Positions 25,645 through 34,754 of a stretch of 64,000 bases of DNA are shown here, one piece after another (positions within the stretch are counted from its first letter, which is position 1; the number at the start of each line of letters is the position of its first letter). The notes beneath the pieces are model-generated. The model saw only the letters and a list, made by a program, of their open reading frames with translations. It was not told where the DNA came from and searched no databases. The DNA comes from Roseateles depolymerans (lineage in GTDB: Bacteria > Pseudomonadota > Gammaproteobacteria > Burkholderiales > Burkholderiaceae_C). Location of the stretch: the NCBI RefSeq assembly GCF_003387155.1, contig NZ_QUMT01000002.1, positions 1,059,694 to 1,123,693 on the forward strand, read 5' to 3'. Position numbers and translations under genes: made by a program.

Positions 25645-27220
25645 GGCGTAACTCCCGGGCACCCACGATGGCACCCATGATTCTTTCCTGTGAGGCATCG
25701 GCGGCGTCGAGCTCGGCCACCATGCGCCCTTCATTCATCACATACATCCGGTCGCACATGCCCAGCAGCTCCGGCATCTCCGAGGAGATCATCAAGATGC
25801 CGCAACCGCTTTCGGCCAATTGCGCGATCAGGCTGTAGATCTCGAACTTGGCCCCCACGTCGATGCCGCGGGTGGGCTCGTCCAGGATCAGCAGCCGGGG
25901 CTTGGAGAACAGCCATTTGGCCAGCACCACCTTCTGCTGGTTGCCACCGGACAGATGCACCGTCTGCTGCTCGACATCCCGGCAGCGGGTGGCGAGCTGG
26001 CGCCGGTAGTCCTGCGCCACTGAATGCTCACGCGCTGCATCCAGCACGCCGGCACGCGACACGCCCGCCAGATTGGCCAGGCTGGTGTTGCAGGCAATCG
26101 ATTCATTCAGCAGCAGGCCCAGGGACTTGCGGTCCTCGGTCACATACGCCAGGCCGGCCCGAATGGCCTTGGGCACCGTCGACACGTCGACAGCCTCCCC
26201 GTCCATCAAGGCCGTACCGCTGACGCGGCGGCCATAGCTGCGGCCAAACACGCTCATGGCGAGTTCAGTGCGGCCGGCCCCCATCAGGCCGGCGATGCCG
26301 ACGATCTCGCCCCGCCGCACATGCAGGTTGACGCCCCGCACCACCTCCCGGCCGGTCTGCACCGGATGGAAGGCTCGCCAGTCGCGCAGCTCGAAGAGCC
26401 GCTCGCCGATCTTCGGCGTGCGGCGCGGATAGCGGTCTGCCAGGTCGCGGCCGACCATCGCCTGGATGATGCGGTCCTCGCTCACCGGCTCGTGGCGGCA
26501 GTCCATCGTGGTGATGGAGCGGCCATCGCGCAGCACGGTGAGGCGGTCCGCCACCCGTGTGATCTCATTGAGCTTGTGGGAGATGAGGATGCAGGCAATG
26601 CCCTGCGCCCGCAGCTCCATCAGCCGGTCCAGCAGCGCTTCGCTGTCCGATTCGTTCAGGCTGGCGGTGGGCTCGTCCAGAATCAGCAGACGCACGGACT
26701 TGGCCAAGGCCTTGGCAATCTCCACCAGCTGCTGCTGGCCGATGCCCAGGTCCGCCACCCGCGTGTCGGGCGATTCGCGCAGGCCCACGCGGTCCAGCAG
26801 GTCCCGCGCACGGCGGTACATGGCCATGCGATCAATCACCCCAAAGCGCGCTGGCTCGTGGTTGAGGAACAGGTTCTCCGCAATGGAGAGCTGCGGCACC
26901 AGGGCCAGTTCCTGGTGAATGATGATGATGCCCAGTGCTTCGCTATCGACGATGCCGCCGAAGCGGCGCTCCTCGCCTTCGAAGTGGATCTCGCCCTCGT
27001 AGTCGGGGTGGGGGTAGACCCCGCTCACCACCTTCATGAGGGTCGATTTGCCGGCACCGTTTTCACCCACCAGGGCGTGGATCTCGCCGGGATGCACCTT
27101 CAGGTGCACCTGCTCCAGCGCGGTCACGCCATGGAAACGCTTGGTGATGCCGCGCAGCTCGAGCAGCGGCGCGGCCGCCTCCGGCGCACGCGCCGGAGGC
27201 ATGGGGATCGCTTCAGCCAT
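25637..27220 (-). CDS. gguA: Sugar ABC transporter ATP-binding protein (GguA/XylG type)
   Basis: 527 residues with two fused nucleotide-binding domains, as in all CUT2 sugar importers. The N-terminal domain has Walker A GENGAGKSTL and Walker B LLILDEPTASL with a signature-like GIGQQQLVEIAKAL. The C-terminal domain has the modified loop GLMGAGRTELAM (lacking the GKS/T, normal for this class), signature LSGGNQQKVVLAKWL and Walker B LLILDEPTRGIDVG. It powers uptake through GguB. Position between the binding-protein gene (23-base gap) and the permease gene (8-base overlap) confirms the assignment. Confidence 0.93.
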   Translation of the reverse strand: MAEAIPMPPARAPEAAAPLLELRGITKRFHGVTALEQVHLKVHPGEIHALVGENGAGKSTLMKVVSGVYPHPDYEGEIHFEGEERRFGGIVDSEALGIIIIHQELALVPQLSIAENLFLNHEPARFGVIDRMAMYRRARDLLDRVGLRESPDTRVADLGIGQQQLVEIAKALAKSVRLLILDEPTASLNESDSEALLDRLMELRAQGIACILISHKLNEITRVADRLTVLRDGRSITTMDCRHEPVSEDRIIQAMVGRDLADRYPRRTPKIGERLFELRDWRAFHPVQTGREVVRGVNLHVRRGEIVGIAGLMGAGRTELAMSVFGRSYGRRVSGTALMDGEAVDVSTVPKAIRAGLAYVTEDRKSLGLLLNESIACNTSLANLAGVSRAGVLDAAREHSVAQDYRRQLATRCRDVEQQTVHLSGGNQQKVVLAKWLFSKPRLLILDEPTRGIDVGAKFEIYSLIAQLAESGCGILMISSEMPELLGMCDRMYVMNEGRMVAELDAADASQERIMGAIVGARELRHA

Positions 27221-27243
27221 AGGACCTCCGTGCGTGGGCGCGA

Positions 27244-28335
27244 TCAGCGCAGCTGGCTCTCTTTGTAGTAGCCGCTGTCCACCAGCACGGTCTTCCAGTT
27301 GGTCGCATCCACGGCCACCGGCTTGAGCAGGATGCTGGGCACGACCTTGACGCCGTTGTTGTAGGTCTTGGTGTCGTTCACCGCGGGCTGCTTGCCGCTG
27401 AGCATGTCGTCGACCAGGCCAGCCGCCGCTGCTGCCAGCGCGCGGGTGTCCTTGAAGACGGTGGCGGCCTGTTCACCCTTGATGATGGACTTGATCGACG
27501 GGATTTCCGCGTCCTGGCCCGACACCACCGGGCACGGCAGCGTCTTGCTGCAATAACCGGCGCCCTTGAGCGAGGACAGGATGCCGATGCTGATGCCGTC
27601 ATACGGCGACAGCACCGCATGCAGGCGGTCCTTGCCGTAATAGGCGCTGGCCAGGTTGTCCATGCGGGCCTGGGCGGTGGAAGCGTCCCAGCGCAGCGTG
27701 CCGACCTTGGCCATGCCCATCTGCTTGCTGCGCACCACCAGCTTGCCGCTGTCGATGTAGGGCTTGAGCACCGACATCGCGCCGTCGTAGAAGAAGGTGG
27801 CGTTGTTGTCGTCCGGCGAGCCGCCGAACAGCTCGATGTTGAACGGCCCCTTGCCTTGCGCCAGGCCCAGCTTGTCGATGATCGACTGGCCCTGCATCAC
27901 GCCGACCTGGAAGTTGTCGAAGGTGACGTAGTAGTCGATGTTCTTGGTGCCCTTGATCAGGCGGTCATAGCCCACCACCTTGATGTTGGCGGCGGCGGCC
28001 TTTTGCAGCACGCTGGACAGGGCCGAGCCGTCAATGGAGGCAATCACCAGCACCTTGACCTTCTTGGTGATCAGGTTCTCGATCTGCGCGAGCTGGTTGG
28101 GGATATCGTCTTCGGCGTATTGCAGGTCGGTGCGGTAGCCCTTGTCCTTGAAGGCCTTGACCATGTTGTCGCCGTCCGCGATCCAGCGCGCCGAGCTCTT
28201 GGTCGGCATGGCGATGCCAATCAGGCCTTTGTCTTGCGCCAGCACCTGGGTGGCCGTCCCGGCCAGTCCGATGGCCGCTACCAGAGAGGTCAGCAGGCCC
28301 AGGGCGCCGCGGCGCGGCAGCATTGCTTTTTTCAT
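27244..28335 (-). CDS. chvE: Periplasmic sugar-binding protein ChvE-like
   Basis: 363 residues from [10 protein letters not shown] with GGAG 5 bases from the ATG at 28335; the open frame to 28449 is not coding. A signal peptide ends near QVLAQ-DKG. The mature sequence ([84 protein letters not shown]) follows the Agrobacterium ChvE family closely. ChvE binds galactose, arabinose, glucose and xylose for uptake and, in plant-associated bacteria, for chemotaxis and virulence sensing. First gene of the operon; the GbpR-like LysR regulator at 42005 is the usual partner of this family. A XylF-type name is the alternative. Confidence 0.92.
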   Translation of the reverse strand: MKKAMLPRRGALGLLTSLVAAIGLAGTATQVLAQDKGLIGIAMPTKSSARWIADGDNMVKAFKDKGYRTDLQYAEDDIPNQLAQIENLITKKVKVLVIASIDGSALSSVLQKAAAANIKVVGYDRLIKGTKNIDYYVTFDNFQVGVMQGQSIIDKLGLAQGKGPFNIELFGGSPDDNNATFFYDGAMSVLKPYIDSGKLVVRSKQMGMAKVGTLRWDASTAQARMDNLASAYYGKDRLHAVLSPYDGISIGILSSLKGAGYCSKTLPCPVVSGQDAEIPSIKSIIKGEQAATVFKDTRALAAAAAGLVDDMLSGKQPAVNDTKTYNNGVKVVPSILLKPVAVDATNWKTVLVDSGYYKESQLR

Positions 28336-28674
28336 GAGGTCTCCGTTGTGTGCTTTTAAGAATCGATGCCCGTCGGCCCTTCCCTCTCTGCAGGGCTGCC
28401 GAAGGTGGCACAGCATCGCATGAATGAAAGCTGAATGCATCATGAACAACCCATGAATACTTCAGCCGTGTGCGGGGCATGGCAACGGGCGTGCCACCCC
28501 TGTTCATCGATGTTCTGCCGTGTTTTGCATCATCCGCCGATGCCGGAGACGGCTCGATAAAGTTTCAGCGCAGGGTGATACCCGTTTGAGCATCACCCCG
28601 GCCGAGTGGGCGCTATGAGGTCATCACGACCGGTTTCGCGCCGCGGGATTGGTGTTCTCCCTAATGACTTCTCT
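28336..28674. other. Intergenic region upstream of chvE with inverted repeats
   Basis: No gene is visible in these 339 bases. They contain the chvE promoter (minus direction) and the end of the MFS-gene transcript. Two symmetrical elements stand out. One is TGGCA-N7-TGCCA at 28480-28496, flanked by G4 and C3 runs that extend the stem imperfectly. The other is GGGTGAT-N12-ATCACCC at 28573-28598, which could terminate the MFS gene or bind a regulator. Several CATGAA repeats lie at 28417-28460. I could not assign -35/-10 boxes with confidence. Confidence 0.4.
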
Positions 28675-30138
28675 TCAGTGACCGCCTCCACCAGTGGCCT
28701 GCACGCCGTCTGCATCACTGGACGGATCGGAGGGGTCATGGGCCTTCACCGGAAACGGCGCGAGCCAGGCCAGCACGATGGGCGGAATGGAGAACAGCAA
28801 CACCAATCCAAAGAAGGACGCGTATTGCTGGCCCACTGCCGCATACACCCAGCCGCTCACACTGCCCGTCGCCCATTTGGTCAATGCCATGACGCCAGTG
28901 GCCATGGCGTAATGGGTCATCTTGAAAGGCCCCGGCGCAATCTGCTGCATCATGTACAGCATGTGGCCCACCGAGCCCATGCCAAAGCCGAATTTCTCCA
29001 GCGCCACCACCGCCCCGATCAACATCACGTTGTCGGGCATCGCATGGCTCAGGTAGTAGTAGGTGAGGTGCGGGAGGTTCAGGCAGATGGCCAGCAGCAG
29101 GAAGGTGCGCTTGAGCGTCATGCGGGCCACCACAAAGCCGCTGAGGAAGGCCCCGGCAATGAAGGCGACCGTGCCCACCGTGCCGTAGATGTGCCCCAGC
29201 GCGGCATTGTCCAGCCCCAGGCCGCCGACATCCCGCGGGTCCAGCAGGAACAGAGGCCCGAACTTCTCGATGAAGCCTTCCGCGAAGCGGTAGAAGAACA
29301 CCACGGCCAGCATCATCCAGATGGACGGCTTCTGGAAGAAGGTGACCCAGGAGGCCCGCAGCGATACCATGGCGCTGCGCAGGTCCTGCCCCTGTACCGA
29401 CGAAGGCGCACCCGGCGGCAGCACGCGCAGATGCCACAGCCCAAAGCCGCCCATCATGCCGGCTGCCCCCAGCATCACCGCCATCCAGCAATGGACCCAG
29501 GACCAGCCCAGGTCCTTGTGCAGCCAACCGGTGAGCGAGACCAGCAGCCCCGACGCCACCACGGCCCCCAGGTTCCAGCACATGCCCTGCACGCCCGAAT
29601 ATCTGGCCTGGTCGCGCAGCGGCATGGTGGTCATGAACACGCCGTCCGCCACGATGTCCTGCGTGGCGGAGGCAAAGCCGGTGATCCAGAAGAATGCCAG
29701 CGAGGCGCGGAAGAAGCCGTCCAGCGGCAGGCTGAAGGCCACCATTCCCAGTGACGCCATCATCAGGAACTGCATGCTGATGACCCACCAGCGCTTGGTG
29801 CGATAGGGCTCCAGCAGCGGTGACCACAGCGGCTTGAGCACCCACGGCAAATACATCTGCGAGGTGTAGAGCGCAATGTCCTCATTGGACACGCCCATGT
29901 TCTTGTAAAGGATGGCGGCCACCGCCCCTACCAGCACATTGGGCAGGCCCATGGCGAGGTAGAGCGACGGCACCCACATCAGCGGATGACGGGCGCTGCG
30001 CTGGCCGCCCGCGCCGGCTGCCGACGCGTCCGCGGAAGAGGTGGCGGAATCGCTGGACAGCGCCTGGGCGGACTGCGCGCCTTGCGGGCGACCGGCGGCC
30101 GGATGTGCCGGCCCGGGGGTGGAGAGATCGGCGCTCAT
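28675..30138 (-). CDS. MFS transporter (AmpG/PAT-like), probable oligosaccharide importer
   Basis: 487 residues with about 12 membrane segments and a Ser/Ala-rich cytoplasmic N-tail of about 50 residues. Sequence such as VPSLYLAMGLPNVLVGAVAA, TSQMYLPWVLKPLWSPLLEP and TQDIVADGVFMTTMP belongs to the AmpG/acetyl-CoA-transporter branch of the major facilitator superfamily. Classical AmpG imports muropeptides, but members encoded beside glycoside hydrolases usually take up the sugar products. Here the ATG at 30138 overlaps the GH9 stop by 4 bases (ATGA), so the substrate is probably a beta-glucan or cellodextrin released by that enzyme. Longer readings to 30264 run inside the GH9 gene. Confidence 0.8.
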   Translation of the reverse strand: MSADLSTPGPAHPAAGRPQGAQSAQALSSDSATSSADASAAGAGGQRSARHPLMWVPSLYLAMGLPNVLVGAVAAILYKNMGVSNEDIALYTSQMYLPWVLKPLWSPLLEPYRTKRWWVISMQFLMMASLGMVAFSLPLDGFFRASLAFFWITGFASATQDIVADGVFMTTMPLRDQARYSGVQGMCWNLGAVVASGLLVSLTGWLHKDLGWSWVHCWMAVMLGAAGMMGGFGLWHLRVLPPGAPSSVQGQDLRSAMVSLRASWVTFFQKPSIWMMLAVVFFYRFAEGFIEKFGPLFLLDPRDVGGLGLDNAALGHIYGTVGTVAFIAGAFLSGFVVARMTLKRTFLLLAICLNLPHLTYYYLSHAMPDNVMLIGAVVALEKFGFGMGSVGHMLYMMQQIAPGPFKMTHYAMATGVMALTKWATGSVSGWVYAAVGQQYASFFGLVLLFSIPPIVLAWLAPFPVKAHDPSDPSSDADGVQATGGGGH

Positions 30139-32096
30139 GGCGAGCCTTTCTGGGTGGTCTTGGCGTACGGGCTGTTCGTGCCGTACTGGCTGCGATGGGG
30201 GTTCTTGGCGATGGGCGTCAGCACCTCCAGCGCCCCCGCCACATACACCAGCGGTGCATTCCAATTGATGGCGACTTCATTGCTGGCGTAGCTGCAGACG
30301 TCGTCCAGCCAGGACAGCGCGGGCAACGACGACGGATACCCCGTCGGGCATTCCTTCTTGTCCTGCTGACCCGGATTGGCACCGCCCACCAGGAAGCCTG
30401 GAACGGGATCGGCCACGCCATCGGCTTGCGAGGGCCGGTGATGCGGGTGCAGCGGCGGCTTCCAGCCAAAGCCGGTGACCTGGGACCGGCCCATCGGATT
30501 GCGGCCCAGGACATAGTCGAGATTGGACTGCGCGGCAGCAAGCGCCTCCTGCCGGAAACGTCCCTGGCTCGCGGCGTTTGCTGCGCCAGCCGTCGAGTCG
30601 ATGAGCCGCACTGCCTGAATCAGCATCAGCGATTGATTCAGCACCTCGGAATTGCTGCCCCATTTGTAGTCGGAGGCCTGCATCGGCACTCGCCACGCCG
30701 ACTGCTTCCATTGCTGGACCAGCCTTTGCGCCAGCGTGCGGATGCGTTGCTGCACGATGGCCTGCTCCGGGGCCGGCAGCGACTGCAGGTGCTGCGCCAG
30801 GGTGACCCAGGCCAGCCCCTCCACATCACTCCAGGTCGGGACGTTGATGCCCCATTCCCCGAGCTGAAGGGACTGGAAGAAGCGCGCGTCCCCCGTCGTC
30901 ACCCACAGTTCAGCGGCGGCCCAGGCGAACTCGTCATTCAGGTGGGTGTCGTCATACGCGCCGGTGACCACATCGGCCGGTTGCTGGTAGAGCGCGAGGC
31001 GGTGCTGCTGGGCCCACTCCCAGGCGGCGAGCGCTGCTGAGCGCATGCGGGCCGAGCGGCCGGGCGATTGGGCATCAAACGGGGCGAGGATGCGACTGGC
31101 CGCGGCCATGACGGCAGCGAAGTCCAGCGTCGCGGCGGTGGTCTTCTGCACCACATAGCGGTCCATGGTGGCCGCTTCCGGCATCACCATCCCGTCGAAG
31201 GTCAGATTGGTGAGCTTGTGATAGACGCCGCCATCGGCGGGGTCCTGCATCGTCAGCATCCAGTCGAGATTCCACAGGGCCTCATTCAGCAGATCCGGCA
31301 GGCCATTGCCGCTCTCGGGCAGGCCAACGCTCAGCGTCTTGTAGAAGTCCGGGAAATGCTCGTAGGCGGCCAGCAAGGTGTAGGTGCTGATGCCGGAATT
31401 GACGATGTATTGGTTGTAATCGCCGGCGTCATACCAGCCTTTGGGGCTGCGGATCACGTCGCCTGCGAGGCGCTGCGGACCGGCCGCTGAGGCGTGAATG
31501 AGCACGCGCACGTCCGAATGCCCGGCTGCCCGCGCATAAACGCCGCCCAGCGTTGGCGAGATGGCAATGCCGGCGCGATTGAAATAGAACGCGCGAATGG
31601 CGGCGGCGGTGAGCGGTTGATAGACCGCGCTTCTTATGGTGAAGGGCGCGGACAGCATCGCAGTTGGCCCGTCACCGACCTTCAAACGATAGGTGCCAGG
31701 TTGCTGAAGGCTCGAGAAGTCGGCCAGGCGCACCTTGCGGTCCGCGAGCGGCCAGGTGGCGGGGGCTGTCAGCGGCCCTTGCATCACCACCTGGTCGCGG
31801 TCATTCAGAACCGAAAAGCGACTGCCCTCCGGCACCACCGCCCATTTGGCGGCCATTGGCGGAAAGCCGACGGTGTTGAGCTCGATCTGCGCAGGTCGCG
31901 CTTTTGCGTCGGGCGCATCCACGGCCGGCTGAGCACCGACGCCGCCGGACAAGGCCGCGCATCCTGCCACCACGGCCGGCAGGACCCAACGCGGCAGACA
32001 CCCACGCGGCGGGGCGCCGCGCCGTGAGCGCCAGGTGCTGCCGGGTCGGCCCTGCATGGGCGAGCGCAACAGGCCATCGCTGTCTTCGAACTGCAT
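30135..32096 (-). CDS. Glycoside hydrolase family 9 (endoglucanase or beta-glucosidase)
   Basis: 653 residues. The leader PRWVLPAVVAGCAALSGG is either a lipoprotein signal (AGC) or a Sec signal cleaved near VGAQ-P. An Ig-like CelD_N domain follows (about residues 68-155: QIELNTVGFPP to LSAPFTIRS), then the GH9 barrel. The catalytic base region is WYDAGDYNQYIVNSG; the histidine motif is around PPLHPHHRPS with GRNPMGRSQVTGFG before it; the acid Glu lies in ASNEVAINWNAPLVYVAGAL. All expected residues are present. It hydrolyses beta-1,4-glucans; the Ig-GH9 layout without a carbohydrate-binding module often marks exo-acting or cello-oligosaccharide enzymes. Coupled to the downstream MFS importer. 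The ATG at 32057 is an alternative start. Confidence 0.92.
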   Translation of the reverse strand: MQFEDSDGLLRSPMQGRPGSTWRSRRGAPPRGCLPRWVLPAVVAGCAALSGGVGAQPAVDAPDAKARPAQIELNTVGFPPMAAKWAVVPEGSRFSVLNDRDQVVMQGPLTAPATWPLADRKVRLADFSSLQQPGTYRLKVGDGPTAMLSAPFTIRSAVYQPLTAAAIRAFYFNRAGIAISPTLGGVYARAAGHSDVRVLIHASAAGPQRLAGDVIRSPKGWYDAGDYNQYIVNSGISTYTLLAAYEHFPDFYKTLSVGLPESGNGLPDLLNEALWNLDWMLTMQDPADGGVYHKLTNLTFDGMVMPEAATMDRYVVQKTTAATLDFAAVMAAASRILAPFDAQSPGRSARMRSAALAAWEWAQQHRLALYQQPADVVTGAYDDTHLNDEFAWAAAELWVTTGDARFFQSLQLGEWGINVPTWSDVEGLAWVTLAQHLQSLPAPEQAIVQQRIRTLAQRLVQQWKQSAWRVPMQASDYKWGSNSEVLNQSLMLIQAVRLIDSTAGAANAASQGRFRQEALAAAQSNLDYVLGRNPMGRSQVTGFGWKPPLHPHHRPSQADGVADPVPGFLVGGANPGQQDKKECPTGYPSSLPALSWLDDVCSYASNEVAINWNAPLVYVAGALEVLTPIAKNPHRSQYGTNSPYAKTTQKGSP

Positions 32097-32408
32097 GTGT
32101 CTCCTGAGTCAGGCGCCAGCTCGTCTTTGCCCGCCAAACGTTCTGTTTATCGCTAAATCAGCGTGAGCGGCGGGCGGCGAAGGAACGGCTCGCTTGTTGA
32201 TGTGGGCGCGAGGATAGAGCGCCGCGCCTCAAATGGCGTCAGGAACAACCCGCAAGCCGCCCTTTGCCAGATCACTGATACACCCGGATGCAGGCCGCCA
32301 TATCGTTTTGAATATCACGCGCCGGAAACTTTTGATTTGCCCAGCATCGAGGGGCTTCTTAGCATGCCCGCAACGGGGCTGGACCCCACCGACCGCCAAG
32401 AAGGACCC
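32097..32408. other. Divergent intergenic region between GH9 and arabonate-dehydratase genes
   Basis: These 312 bases hold two divergent promoters but no gene. A short inverted repeat CGCT-AAATC-AGCG is at 32151-32163 in an AT-rich patch, close to where the GH9 promoter should be. Another AT-rich patch at 32310-32340 (ATATCGTTTTGAATATC, a direct ATATC repeat) is a plausible promoter or regulator site for the dehydratase. No strong -35/-10 pair was identified. Confidence 0.35.
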
Positions 32409-34157
32409 ATGACAGAGGCTAAGAAAACCCGGAAGCTCCGTTCCGCCGAATGGTTCGGCACCCAGGACAAGAACGGCTTCATGTACCGGAGCTGGATGAA
32501 GAACCAGGGCATTCCGGACCATGAGTTCGAAGGCAAACCCATCATCGGCATCTGCAACACCTGGTCGGAACTGACGCCCTGCAATGCGCATTTCCGCAAG
32601 CTGGCTGAACATGTGAAGCGCGGCATTCTGGAGGCTGGCGGCTTTCCGGTTGAATTCCCGGTGTTCAGCAATGGCGAGTCCAATCTGCGCCCCACGGCCA
32701 TGCTGACCCGCAACCTGGCCAGCATGGATGTGGAGGAGTCGATCCGCGGCAATCCGATGGATGCCGTGGTGCTGCTGGTGGGCTGCGACAAGACCACCCC
32801 TGCCCTGCTGATGGGCGCGGCCAGCGTCGACCTGCCCACCATCGTGGTGACGGGCGGCCCCATGCTCAATGGCAAGCTCAATGGCAAGAACATCGGCTCC
32901 GGCACGGCCGTGTGGCAGTTGCATGAGCAGGTGAAGGCCGGCGAGATTTCCATGCATGACTTCATTGCCGCGGAGGCCGGGCATTCCCGCTCTGCCGGCA
33001 CCTGCAACACCATGGGCACGGCCAGCACCATGGCGTGCATGGCGGAATCGTTGGGCACCTCCCTGCCCCACAATGCCGCCATTCCGGCGGTCGACGCCCG
33101 GCGCTATGTGCTGGCGCACCTCTCCGGCATGCGGATCGTGGAGATGGTGTGGGAAGACCTGAAGCTGTCCAAGATCCTGACGCGAGAAGCGTTTGAGAAT
33201 GCCATCCGCACCAATGCGGCCATTGGCGGCTCCACCAATGCGGTGATTCACCTGAAGGCGATTGCCGGTCGTGTGGGCGTGCCGCTGGAGCTGGAAGACT
33301 GGACGCGCGTCGGCAAAGGCACGCCAACCCTGGTGGACCTGCTGCCCAGTGGCCGCTTCCTGATGGAAGAGTTCTATTACGCCGGCGGGCTGCCGGCGGT
33401 GCTGCGTCGTCTGGGAGAAGCGGACCTCCTGCCGCACAAGGACGCGCTGACGGTCAATGGCAAGACCCTCTGGCAGAACTGCCATGACGCGCCCATCTAT
33501 GACGATGAAGTCGTGCGCCCGATTGCCAAGCCGCTGATTGCGGACGGCGGCATCTGCGTGCTGCGCGGCAACCTGGCGCCGCGCGGCGCGGTGCTCAAGC
33601 CGTCTGCGGCCACCCCGGCGCTCATGCAGCATCGCGGCCGGGCCGTGGTGTTTGAAGACTTCGACGATTACAAGGCGCGCATCATGGATCCGGCCCTGGA
33701 GGTCGACAAGGATTCGGTGCTGGTGATGAAGAACTGCGGACCGCGCGGCTATCCCGGCATGGCCGAAGTGGGCAACATGGGACTACCGCCCAAGCTGCTG
33801 GCGCAAGGCATCAAGGACATGGTGCGCATCAGCGATGCCCGGATGAGCGGCACCGCTTACGGCACGGTGGTGCTCCATGTGGCGCCGGAAGCCAAGGCGG
33901 GTGGACCGCTGGCCGTGGTGCGGGAGGGCGACTGGATCGAGCTCGATTGCGCCAACAATCGGCTGCACCTGGACATTTCGGACGCGGAGCTGCAATCACG
34001 CCTGGAAGCCTGGGCGGCGAAACAGCAGCCGGACCCGGCCGATGCCAGCGGTTATCGCAAGCTGTATGTGCAGCATGTGCTGCAGGCCGATGAAGGGTGC
34101 GATTTCGACTTCCTGCGCGGATGCCGGGGGTCGGAAGTGCCGCGGCATTCGCATTGA
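32409..34157 (+). CDS. araC: L-arabonate dehydratase (IlvD/Edd family)
   Basis: 582 residues, the usual size for the sugar-acid branch of IlvD/Edd dehydratases. These [2Fe-2S] enzymes remove water from aldonic acids; here L-arabonate to 2-keto-3-deoxy-L-arabonate is most likely. Cluster-binding cysteines are visible in GICNTWSELTPCNAH, VGCDKTTPALLMGAAS and SAGTCNTMGTAS; GGSTNAVIHL, MKNCGPRGYPGMAEVGNM and the terminal ARMSGTAYGTVVLHVAPEA are family signatures. The next pathway enzymes are encoded 10-13 kb away (45206, 43752). The ATG at 32409 has AAGGA at 32401-32405. D-xylonate or D-galactonate/fuconate dehydratase activity cannot be excluded, since the subfamily is promiscuous. The symbol follows the Azospirillum naming and must not be confused with the E. 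coli AraC regulator. Confidence 0.85.
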   Translation: MTEAKKTRKLRSAEWFGTQDKNGFMYRSWMKNQGIPDHEFEGKPIIGICNTWSELTPCNAHFRKLAEHVKRGILEAGGFPVEFPVFSNGESNLRPTAMLTRNLASMDVEESIRGNPMDAVVLLVGCDKTTPALLMGAASVDLPTIVVTGGPMLNGKLNGKNIGSGTAVWQLHEQVKAGEISMHDFIAAEAGHSRSAGTCNTMGTASTMACMAESLGTSLPHNAAIPAVDARRYVLAHLSGMRIVEMVWEDLKLSKILTREAFENAIRTNAAIGGSTNAVIHLKAIAGRVGVPLELEDWTRVGKGTPTLVDLLPSGRFLMEEFYYAGGLPAVLRRLGEADLLPHKDALTVNGKTLWQNCHDAPIYDDEVVRPIAKPLIADGGICVLRGNLAPRGAVLKPSAATPALMQHRGRAVVFEDFDDYKARIMDPALEVDKDSVLVMKNCGPRGYPGMAEVGNMGLPPKLLAQGIKDMVRISDARMSGTAYGTVVLHVAPEAKAGGPLAVVREGDWIELDCANNRLHLDISDAELQSRLEAWAAKQQPDPADASGYRKLYVQHVLQADEGCDFDFLRGCRGSEVPRHSH

Positions 34158-34166
34158 TAGAAGCTG

Positions 34167-34190
34167 GAAGGGGGCCCTGCGGCCCCCTTC
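34167..34190 (+). terminator. Terminator after the arabonate-dehydratase gene
   Basis: A perfect 10-bp stem, GAAGGGGGCC and GGCCCCCTTC, around a CTGC loop lies 9 bases past the stop. It is followed by a short T-poor stretch. Being symmetrical, it may also stop transcripts arriving from the convergent minus-strand array. Confidence 0.7.
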
Positions 34191-34255
34191 ACCGCCCAGG
34201 TCGCCCCACAGCTCCGCAGCGGGGACAGACGCGTTCGCGTCAATGAATCGCGTCG

Positions 34256-34711
34256 TCAAGCCTTACGCGTGGTGGCGTCGTGGGCGGGGAGATCCCTGCG
34301 CAGCGCCGCCTGCCGGTGGGTCTCCACGGCGAGCACAAACGCCCGCTTCAACGCCTCGTCGTCACGCACCATCTCCACCGGCTTGATGCCTCGATGCATG
34401 CGAAGGTCCGGGGCAGCGCCGTGCTGCAAGAGCACGACGAAGTTATCCAGCCGCTTGCGCACGGCGGCGCAATGCAGGGGCGTCGCCCCGAACTCCCCAA
34501 CCAGATTCACCTCCGCCCCATGTGCCAGAAGCATGGACAGGTCTTCCGGCTTCAAGTACATCGCCGCCACGTGGATCGCAGCGTCACCCGACGTCGTGGG
34601 TTGATTGATGTCCGAGGGAAGCTCGGTCTCTCTCGATTCCTCGATGTAATAGTTTTGAATGGCGGCCACTCGAACCAGCACGTCTTTCAGATCGGGATCG
34701 GCATCATTCAT
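34256..34711 (-). CDS. Small ankyrin-repeat protein
   Basis: 151 residues from MNDADPD; no signal peptide. Two or three ankyrin units are visible: SGDAAIHVAAMYLKPEDLSM then LLAHGAEVNL, and FGATPLHCAAVRKRLDNFVV then LLQHGAAPDLR, with a degenerate third (IKPVEMVRDDEALKRAF). It is a cytoplasmic protein-binding module. It is the last gene of a five-gene minus-strand run that also holds a second ankyrin protein and a leucine-rich-like protein, all small, all without enzyme motifs. Such arrays are typical of polymorphic-toxin immunity genes, but no toxin precedes it here. Confidence 0.8.
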   Translation of the reverse strand: MNDADPDLKDVLVRVAAIQNYYIEESRETELPSDINQPTTSGDAAIHVAAMYLKPEDLSMLLAHGAEVNLVGEFGATPLHCAAVRKRLDNFVVLLQHGAAPDLRMHRGIKPVEMVRDDEALKRAFVLAVETHRQAALRRDLPAHDATTRKA

Positions 34712-34754
34712 CACAACACACTCTAAGCATCGCGCGCGCGGCACTCAGCCGCAG

